Shown here: positions 15,645 through 20,956 of the stretch, piece after piece
How the letters are laid out: each line of letters opens with the position of its first letter
How positions within the stretch are numbered: the stretch's first letter is position 1
DNA from: SFLA01 sp964485815
GTDB taxonomy: Bacteria; Bacillota; Clostridia; Oscillospirales; CAG-382
Length of the DNA stretch: 20,956 nt
Reading direction: 5' to 3'
Assembly (NCBI GenBank): GCA_964485815.1
Contig: CAZAJX010000033.1
Span: 1-20,956, forward strand
Notes under the pieces: generated by a model
The model's database searches: none
Seen by the model: the letters and a program-made list of their open reading frames with translations, nothing else
Told to the model about the DNA's origin: nothing
Program-made: the position numbers and the translations under genes

Positions 15645-15720
15645 AATGAGGAATGAGGAATGAGAAATGATAAATTATGGTTGATTTTTGTTCTGCGAAC
15701 AAAAATCTTCATTCCTTATT
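15645..15720 (+). repeat. Intergenic hairpin repeat, copy E (truncated)
   Basis: The left terminus has the 7-mers AATGAGG, AATGAGG, AATGAGA, AATGATA. Hairpin 1 (15683-15693 with 15697-15707, loop TGC) is base-for-base the same as in copy D, including the flanking GGTT and CTTC. The linker is shortened to TTCATTCCTTATTT and hairpin 2 is missing. It lies between the divergent NlpC/P60 and deacetylase genes. Confidence 0.82.
15674..15702 (-). promoter_or_regulatory. Possible promoter for the NlpC/P60-miaB unit, inside repeat E
   Basis: On the - strand TTGTTC (15697-15702) and CATAAT (15674-15679) are exactly 17 nt apart, with 3 of 6 and 5 of 6 matches to sigma-A hexamers. The -35 lies in the hairpin arm. 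It is the best candidate between the divergent genes but is weak. Confidence 0.3.
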
Positions 15721-15763
15721 TTTCTTCGTTTGTTCGTAAGATATCCGTAAAAAATATTTTCGG

Positions 15764-15784
15764 AAAGGAATGATGTTTTATTAA
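15764..15784 (+). promoter_or_regulatory. Ribosome binding site and ambiguous start of the deacetylase gene
   Basis: AAAGGAA (15764-15770) is followed by ATGATG (15770-15775), which opens only a four-codon frame (MMFY, stop TAA at 15782-15784). The long frame has no ATG or GTG here. Its first codon placed normally after the Shine-Dalgarno is ATT at 15780, 9 nt downstream. Removing one T from the run at 15776-15779 would join ATGATG to the long frame. Confidence 0.65.
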
Positions 15785-17180
15785 AAAATATATAGCTTTA
15801 TTTTTGCTAATACTCGCTTTTCCTCTTTCCGCTTTTGGGGGAACGGGATGGTATTTTAAAAGCGGTGAGGGACAGCCTCTTTGCTTCGGCGGCGAAAAAT
15901 GGGTTACCGAAAAAGGAGCTTTGTTTATGGGTGCAGACGGGGACAAAACCGTATATCTCACCTTTGATGCGGGCTACGGTAACGAGAATGTGCGCTCTAT
16001 TGCCCAAACGCTTATGGAAACAAACACCACGGCGGCGTTTTTTATCCTTCCCGCCTTTGCGAACACGGACGGGGAGCTTGTAAAGACCCTTGATGAAAAG
16101 GGATATTTTATCTGCAACCACTCATATTCCCACAAGGATATGTCGGTTCTTTCCAAAAGCGAGCTTGAAAAAGAATTAACAAAAGCAGAAAACTACGTTT
16201 TTGAAAAAACGGGAGTTCAGATGAAAAAATACTTCCGCCCGCCCGAAGGCACCTTTTCCAAAGAAATGCTGGATAATTGTAACGCTTTGGGATATAAAAC
16301 CGTCTTTTGGTCCTTTGCCTATGCGGATTGGGATAATAACGACCAAAAGGACCCGGAATGGGCGTATAACAAGATAATGTCATCACTTCACGACGGTATG
16401 GTGCTTTTACTCCACCCAAATTCGGTTACAAACGCCGCCATTCTTGAACGGCTTATAACCGATATCCGCGCCTGCGGCTATAAATTCGGCAATCTTGATG
16501 AGCTTTATTCTTCCCAGTACGGAGAAGAATCCTTCGGGTATATCCGCGATAACAAGGAAGCAGGCAAATGTGTGGCTTTAACCTTTGATGACGGTCCGCA
16601 CCCCGAATATACTCCCGAAATTTTGGATATTTTAGATGAATTCGGGGTAAAAGCCACCTTTTTCGTGGTGGGTGAGAACGCGGCGCAGTATCCCGAGATC
16701 GTGAAGCGCATTATCGCTTCGGGACACGAGGTGGGCAACCACACCTGGTCCCACAAGGGAATGGGCAGTATAACAAGAGAGCAGGCAGAAAGGGAAATTT
16801 TAAATACCCACACCTTTTTAAAGGAAACCTTTAATTACTCTCCCGTGCTTTTCCGCCCGCCCGGAGGGGGCGAATTTTCTCTGGCAAGGTCAGTTGCGGA
16901 GGAACACGGCTATAAATACGTTTTGTGGGCGTGGCGCACCGATTCAAAGGATTGGTCGGGCGTGGACGCACAGACCATATCCCAAACCGTGCTGTCCACC
17001 GTCTGTGAAGGGGATATAGTCCTGCTTCACGATTATGTCAGCGGTAAAAGCTCTACTCCAAAGGCGCTTCGGCAGATAATTCCGGCTCTTCTTGAGCAGG
17101 GATACTTGCTTGACACGGTTTCCGGCCTTTTATCCCGCGGGAGTACAGAATCCACCCGCCAAGACAAAGGACTGCAATAA
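15780..17180 (+). CDS. Secreted protein with tandem NodB polysaccharide deacetylase domains (PdaA-like + canonical)
   Basis: From ATT at 15780 the product is 466 aa with a clear signal peptide (KKYIALFLLILAFPLSAFG). A TTG at 15804 is the only common-type start codon near the beginning, but it has no ribosome site and cuts the signal. Domain 1 (about 55-245) is PdaA-like: TFDAGYGNEN (D63), HSYSH (H114, H118), RPPEGTFS, FWSFAYADWDNND, LLLHPNS. PdaA enzymes deacetylate muramic residues for spore-cortex delta-lactam. Domain 2 (about 260-450) is a canonical NodB deacetylase: TFDDGP (D270, D271), HTWSH (H321, H325), RPPGGGE, DSKDW, LLHD (415-418). Both domains keep their catalytic residues. It acts outside the membrane on peptidoglycan. 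The 3' end overlaps the convergent membrane-protein gene by 128 nt. The start is uncertain (AUU start, or a one-base frameshift or sequencing error). Confidence 0.88.
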   Translation: MKKYIALFLLILAFPLSAFGGTGWYFKSGEGQPLCFGGEKWVTEKGALFMGADGDKTVYLTFDAGYGNENVRSIAQTLMETNTTAAFFILPAFANTDGELVKTLDEKGYFICNHSYSHKDMSVLSKSELEKELTKAENYVFEKTGVQMKKYFRPPEGTFSKEMLDNCNALGYKTVFWSFAYADWDNNDQKDPEWAYNKIMSSLHDGMVLLLHPNSVTNAAILERLITDIRACGYKFGNLDELYSSQYGEESFGYIRDNKEAGKCVALTFDDGPHPEYTPEILDILDEFGVKATFFVVGENAAQYPEIVKRIIASGHEVGNHTWSHKGMGSITREQAEREILNTHTFLKETFNYSPVLFRPPGGGEFSLARSVAEEHGYKYVLWAWRTDSKDWSGVDAQTISQTVLSTVCEGDIVLLHDYVSGKSSTPKALRQIIPALLEQGYLLDTVSGLLSRGSTESTRQDKGLQ

Positions 17181-18816
17181 TATTTACCCAAAAGGATATA
17201 TGCTGTATGGCGGTGCCGCTGTAGGTTACGTACACGGTGCCGTCTGTTTTTATATCCTCAAGATACAAGCGCAGTACGTTGTTTTCGCCGTAAAAGGGGA
17301 CAAGGTTGGTTTCGTTTCCGTCCTTATCCGTAAACACGGCGGTGTAGCCTTTATATTTTATAAGGGGCAGGTCTATATAAGTTCCCATATTTTCGCTGTA
17401 TTCAATGGGAACGTAAATATCACCGTTTTTCTCCTGAGTGAAGGTTTTGTTGGTTCCGTCGGTCTTGATAACGCTTCCTCTGTACATCAGAGAACCCCGC
17501 TTCGTGCCCGTGGGGAGATATTCGCCCGTACCGATATTGTATCCGATATTTTTATCCTTGTAATAGGTTACCTTCGTTCCCGTTTCCTCGTAGGACGCAT
17601 AGGTATTGTAGCGGGGCATATATACGCTTCCGAATGCGCACACTCCCGCAATACAGGCAAAGCAGGTAAAGGTTGTAACGTCGGTCTTTTCCATACGGGA
17701 GCAGTAGTCTGCGGCGGCAAGCGCCAAAAACAGCGTGGCAAACAGCATTATACGCCAAGGGAACTGTATGGTACCGAAAAGATTCTGGAAAAACTCTTTT
17801 TCCCAAGGGAACAGACTGCTTATCATAAACAGACAGACGTTTGCGGTTATAAAATACCCGTCCCCCATACAAAAGCGGGTTTTACGCAATACCACTATTC
17901 TGAACACCAGCAGTATTATGGGCAGGTAGCCGATACCGTTTGGTATCCAATATTCGTGATCTTCGTTAAGGTTAAACAGAGAGAAAAGCTGTTTTACCGT
18001 CATTGACCTTTGCTCCATAGTGCCGAACACGGTGGCGGAGGAGCCGTCCGTGGACAAAAACTCCGTGTCCGCAAGCTGCTCCAGCAGAGGGAACATAAAG
18101 GATGCGGTTATAAGCAAAAACACCAAAGCGCACAAAGCGATAGCACCGATCTTTTTTGGTGCTTTTACAAGCTTTACGCTGTGGATAAGGGCGTATACCA
18201 AAAGGAACGCCGCTGTCATAACGCTGGTTATAAGATGGCTGAACAGCACACATCCCAAGCCGATGGGCAGATAATACCAGTATTTGCCCTCTTCGTTGAT
18301 AATGCTGTGCAGTCCCAGGAACGCAAGGGGTACGAAAACGAACGCCTGCATCTCGCCTATTGCGGCGCGGGTGAAAACGTCCACCGCGAAATAAGAGGAC
18401 ACCGCATAGGTAAAAGCAAAGCACACAGCGGAGGAACGTTTTTTAAACATCTTCTTTCCGCAGTAATATGCCATAAGCAGGCAGGCGCAAACACAGATTA
18501 TCATAAACGCCTTGTATGCAAGGGGCATAGGTACGCCCGCAAGTATAAGCAGTGCGGGGATGATCAGGAACAGATCTCCGTAAAACATAGGGGATGCGTA
18601 GCCGTATCCTTCGTATATAAAGTAATACAGCCGTGCGGGAACGTTGCCCGCCTCAATCTCCTGCGCCAACGCTTCCATTCTGGTCATATGAAAATATACG
18701 TCGTGTCCCAAAAATGTCTGCACACCGCAAAGGGGAATAACTATTCCCAAAAGCAGTAAAAGACACAAAAGAAGTATAACGTAATGGTTTTTTACAAAGC
18801 TTTGAATTTTTGCCAT
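17053..18816 (-). CDS. Polytopic membrane protein, PTPS-related (PF10131) / GT-C-like
   Basis: A 587-aa protein with about ten hydrophobic spans in the first 400 residues, a mostly hydrophilic, beta-rich section predicted outside the cell (about 405-545), one last span (VNIIAVLCLGGWILY) and an acidic cytosolic tail. The first outer loop has LGHDVYFHMTRMEAL (H38, D39), matching the family called '6-pyruvoyl-tetrahydropterin synthase related, membrane protein', named only by similarity and architecturally like GT-C glycosyltransferases. An Asp in the first outer loop is where GT-C enzymes have a catalytic acid. A sugar-transfer role in the envelope is an inference. GAGGA precedes the ATG by about 10 nt. 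It follows the serine hydrolase gene by 15 nt, so they form one operon. Its last 42 codons lie antisense to the deacetylase end. Confidence 0.85.
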   Translation of the reverse strand: MAKIQSFVKNHYVILLLCLLLLLGIVIPLCGVQTFLGHDVYFHMTRMEALAQEIEAGNVPARLYYFIYEGYGYASPMFYGDLFLIIPALLILAGVPMPLAYKAFMIICVCACLLMAYYCGKKMFKKRSSAVCFAFTYAVSSYFAVDVFTRAAIGEMQAFVFVPLAFLGLHSIINEEGKYWYYLPIGLGCVLFSHLITSVMTAAFLLVYALIHSVKLVKAPKKIGAIALCALVFLLITASFMFPLLEQLADTEFLSTDGSSATVFGTMEQRSMTVKQLFSLFNLNEDHEYWIPNGIGYLPIILLVFRIVVLRKTRFCMGDGYFITANVCLFMISSLFPWEKEFFQNLFGTIQFPWRIMLFATLFLALAAADYCSRMEKTDVTTFTCFACIAGVCAFGSVYMPRYNTYASYEETGTKVTYYKDKNIGYNIGTGEYLPTGTKRGSLMYRGSVIKTDGTNKTFTQEKNGDIYVPIEYSENMGTYIDLPLIKYKGYTAVFTDKDGNETNLVPFYGENNVLRLYLEDIKTDGTVYVTYSGTAIQHISFWVNIIAVLCLGGWILYSRGIKGRKPCQASIPAQEEPELSAEAPLE

Positions 18817-18831
18817 TTTGTTTTTTCCTCA

Positions 18832-19542
18832 TTAAGTAACGGGCGTTTCCCGTTTGCAAGCCAAAAGTCCCGTCCTTCCGCAAAGGCGTTTTGCAAGAGA
18901 TTTATCGTAATTGTGTGTAAGCACTCCCGCAAACATTTTGCTTCCCTCGGGATTTATAATAATGCCCACGTCATTGTATACGTCGTTAAGATCCCCCGCC
19001 TTGGTATACAAAGTTACGTTTCTGTAAATATATCTTCCCAGCCTTTCAAGGCACTTTTGGGTGGATAGTATTTCCATAGCGGTATCAAAACGGGATAACC
19101 TTTCCATAACTATATAGCAATCCTCAAGGGAGGTCATATTCTCGTTTCCTTCCTCGCGGGCTTTAAAATCCATCATTTTTCGGGCAAGAACGGTGTTTTT
19201 ACAGCCAAGCTCCTTTATGTGCTTGTTTATCTCGTCCATTCCCGCATGCTTTATAAGCAGGTTCGTGGCGGTGTTATCGGAAAAAGATATCATAAATGTC
19301 AGCGCATCGTAAAGAGAAACCTCTTTTAATTTAAGCTCGCTTATAATGCTGGTGCCAACCATATCTTTCCGTGTAACGGGGAGCAAAATATTTTCCTTTT
19401 CGGCGTAATAAGACAGAATAAACAGTTTTATCACGCTGGCGGAGGGGAAGGGGAGGGAAACGTTGTGCTCGGCAAGCACTTCGCCCGTATCCATATCTTT
19501 TACAAAAACGGCATTTTGTGAACAAAGGTAGTTATTTATCAT
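18832..19542 (-). CDS. Class A beta-lactamase-fold serine hydrolase, no signal peptide
   Basis: A 236-aa protein of the beta-lactamase2/class A fold. Motifs: nucleophile SVIK (S36, K39) within FPSASVIKLF, SDN (88-90) in SFSDNTATNLL, an ExxxN pair (E131, N135) as in the omega loop, and KAG (181-183) where KTG is usual. It is shorter than secreted class A enzymes (about 260-290 aa). An in-frame stop about 16 codons upstream of the ATG, with no hydrophobic stretch between, excludes a signal peptide, so it should be cytosolic. It probably acts on a peptide, ester or amide rather than as a resistance enzyme; the true substrate is unknown. It leads the operon with the PTPS-related membrane protein, 15 nt apart, from the promoter at 19596-19623. 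Confidence 0.85.
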   Translation of the reverse strand: MINNYLCSQNAVFVKDMDTGEVLAEHNVSLPFPSASVIKLFILSYYAEKENILLPVTRKDMVGTSIISELKLKEVSLYDALTFMISFSDNTATNLLIKHAGMDEINKHIKELGCKNTVLARKMMDFKAREEGNENMTSLEDCYIVMERLSRFDTAMEILSTQKCLERLGRYIYRNVTLYTKAGDLNDVYNDVGIIINPEGSKMFAGVLTHNYDKSLAKRLCGRTGLLACKRETPVT

Positions 19543-19595
19543 TGTTATTTTCCCGCCTTTTCGTAAATAGAATATTTTTACCCATTATCTGTATT

Positions 19596-19623
19596 ATTAT
19601 ATCATTTTTGATAAATAAATCAA
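19596..19623 (-). promoter_or_regulatory. Sigma-A-like promoter for the hydrolase/membrane-protein operon
   Basis: On the - strand TTGATT (19618-19623) and TATAAT (19596-19601) are 16 nt apart, with TG one base before the -10 (extended -10). The ATG is about 53 nt downstream of the -10. Confidence 0.7.
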
Positions 19624-19680
19624 CATAAATATTTGAATTTTGCGCCTTTTTTTCACTCTTTTTTGCTTATATGCCCGTTG

Positions 19681-19686
19681 TATAAT
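19681..19686 (+). promoter_or_regulatory. -10 element upstream of the spoIIE-like gene
   Basis: A perfect TATAAT lies 31 nt before the ATG at 19718. No good -35 exists 16-18 nt upstream, and no convincing Spo0A box (TGTCGAA type) was found. A weak -35 would fit an activator-dependent promoter such as B. subtilis spoIIE, but this is inference. Confidence 0.5.
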
Positions 19687-19717
19687 CACCCTACTAAACG
19701 TAAAGGGAAAAAGAAGT

Positions 19718-20956
19718 ATGAAAAAGTATTTAAGTTTTGACGTTTTACGCTCTCTTCTTATGGGTGCCGTTATGGGCGCATCCCCGCTGGCTATGGGAGT
19801 ATACCCTTTCGGCGTGGCGTATCTGTGCGGAACGGACGGTAACACCACCGCGTTTGCCTTGGGGGCTTTGGTGTCGAGCGCGTTGTTCGGCGCATTCCGT
19901 CCCGTTACGGCGGTGTCACTTATATATACCGCCGCCATACGCCTTCTCTTTGCAAAGCGAAAGCCCTCTTTTTGGCGTACCCTTTTGCTTTCCGCCGCAT
20001 ATTCTCTGCTGCTGGGAATAACTATGCTTTCAAAGGAAATGTTCACGGCGGACAAGCTGGTGTCCTCGGTGTGTATAGTCACCGTGCCAGTGTTATATGG
20101 GATCATAGTGTTTTTCCGCAACAAAAACCGCTTTTTCGAAACCGTCTTTATACTGCTTACGGGCTTGATAATCTGCCGTGCCTTTTCGGGCGTGAATATA
20201 TACGGATATCCCCTTTCCGTGGCGGCGGCGATCCTGCTTACCGCCCTTACAGGCAAGGAAAAAGGATTTCCCGTTTCCGCGGCGGCAGGGTTTGTATACG
20301 GTATTGCGGGAGGACTTTCCGCTATACCCGTGGTGGGAATTTTCGGGCTTATCCACGGGCTTTTCGTTTACGATACCCCCGTGTTTGCGCTTGTCCTCGG
20401 CTATATGCTTTCCGTAACCGCGGGGGCGTATATTCTCTCCTTTGATACTGTCATTCCCATCGCCGCCGCTTCTCTGGGAGGAATAATTTTGTTTTTGCCT
20501 TTTTTATACAAAAAGAAGCCGTCCCCTTCGGCTGTTCCCGCGCCTGCGGCTGACAGGGGCATGGCGGCTCTGGCGGCAGGGTTTTCCTCTCTTTCGGGCC
20601 TGTTTTTCGCCGTTTCGGATACCTCCGTTTCTCCACCTCGGGACAAAGCGTATACCGCGGTAAAGGAAAAATTGGATACCCTTTGCGATTCCTGCGGCGG
20701 ATGCCGTCTTGATAAAGGGGATATAGCCTCTTATCTTACCACCACCTGCGTGGCAAACCGCCCGTTGCTTCCCGATGACCTGCCCGCCTCTGTTCGGGAC
20801 GTGTGCCCGAATTACAAGGATATCGCCTTAATTCCCTCTGCCTGCGCACAAGAAAACATAAACGAGATAAAGGATACCTTTTCCCGCTTCGGCACGGAAT
20901 ACAAATGCTTTTCAAATATGCTTGCGGTTTCCGCCCGCAAAGCTGAGGAGGAGCGC
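19718..20956 (+). CDS. spoIIE: Stage II sporulation protein E (SpoIIE)-like phosphatase, N-terminal part
   Basis: An open frame of 413 codons runs from an ATG preceded by AAAGGG (10 nt away) to the window edge without a stop. Residues about 10-270 form a dense series of hydrophobic spans, opening with the SpoIIE-like pattern MGASPLAMGVYPFGVAYL. A soluble region follows with FSSLSGLFFAVSD and a cysteine cluster CDSCGGC (323-329), then TTTCV and VCPNY, as in clostridial SpoIIE between the membrane domain and the PP2C domain. The PP2C phosphatase that dephosphorylates SpoIIAA to activate sigma-F would lie beyond the window. B. subtilis SpoIIE is 827 aa, so about half is visible. It identifies the organism as a likely spore former. 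It is divergent from the hydrolase operon. Confidence 0.8.
   Translation, partial: MKKYLSFDVLRSLLMGAVMGASPLAMGVYPFGVAYLCGTDGNTTAFALGALVSSALFGAFRPVTAVSLIYTAAIRLLFAKRKPSFWRTLLLSAAYSLLLGITMLSKEMFTADKLVSSVCIVTVPVLYGIIVFFRNKNRFFETVFILLTGLIICRAFSGVNIYGYPLSVAAAILLTALTGKEKGFPVSAAAGFVYGIAGGLSAIPVVGIFGLIHGLFVYDTPVFALVLGYMLSVTAGAYILSFDTVIPIAAASLGGIILFLPFLYKKKPSPSAVPAPAADRGMAALAAGFSSLSGLFFAVSDTSVSPPRDKAYTAVKEKLDTLCDSCGGCRLDKGDIASYLTTTCVANRPLLPDDLPASVRDVCPNYKDIALIPSACAQENINEIKDTFSRFGTEYKCFSNMLAVSARKAEEER

Noticed and set aside
19597..20256. 219-codon - strand open frame across the spoIIE-like start
   Set aside because: It is antisense to the SpoIIE-like membrane domain, basic and low in complexity, and its 3' end lies in the AT-rich promoter region.

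Overview
The window looks like a chromosomal segment of a spore-forming, low-to-moderate GC Bacillota, most likely a clostridial (Oscillospiraceae-type) anaerobe. The evidence is a miaB / YmcA-YlbF-like / mutS / mutL gene order that matches the Bacillus subtilis ymcB-ymcA-(cotE)-mutS-mutL neighbourhood, a SpoIIE-like sporulation phosphatase entering at the right edge, a PdaA-type (spore cortex) deacetylase domain, AGGAGG-type ribosome binding sites and sigma-A-like promoters. The lineage below class level is an inference.

Layout. (1) 227-6537, + strand: pcrA DNA helicase, a DUF1015 protein and valS. DUF1015 and valS are 18 nt apart and the run ends in a strong intrinsic terminator. (2) 6731-7213, - strand: a small zinc-ribbon membrane protein with its own terminator. 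(3) 15625 down to 7300, - strand: a cytosolic NlpC/P60 peptidase overlapping miaB by 4 nt, then a YmcA/YlbF-like protein with a cysteine-rich tail. After a 275-nt gap filled by a repeat come mutS and mutL (directly abutting) and tgt. This groups cell-wall peptide turnover, two tRNA modification enzymes (A37 methylthiolation, G34 queuosine exchange) and mismatch repair. (4) 15780-17180, + strand: a secreted protein with two tandem NodB deacetylase domains and an odd start region. It converges with, and overlaps by 128 nt, (5) a - strand pair (17053-19542): a polytopic PTPS-related membrane protein and a signal-less class A beta-lactamase-fold hydrolase. (6) 19718 to the right edge, + strand: the N-terminal half of a SpoIIE-like protein, divergent from (5).

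The most unusual structure is a family of five intergenic repeats (near 91, 2547, 6567, 12847 and 15645). Full copies have inverted termini built of 7-bp AATGAGG/AATGATG units, a first hairpin whose arms change together between copies, a conserved single-stranded CCGAAATTCCTCATTTA-like linker, and a second GC-rich hairpin followed by GTCGCATTC. All five face the same way on the + strand whichever way the adjacent genes run. They resemble a MITE or REP/BIME-like element that I cannot match to a named family. One copy supplies the pcrA stop codon, and another sits exactly between two terminators.

No gene-free stretch exceeds 300 bases. Positions 1-90 hold nothing I can support. No tRNA, rRNA, CRISPR array, transposase or phage gene was seen.
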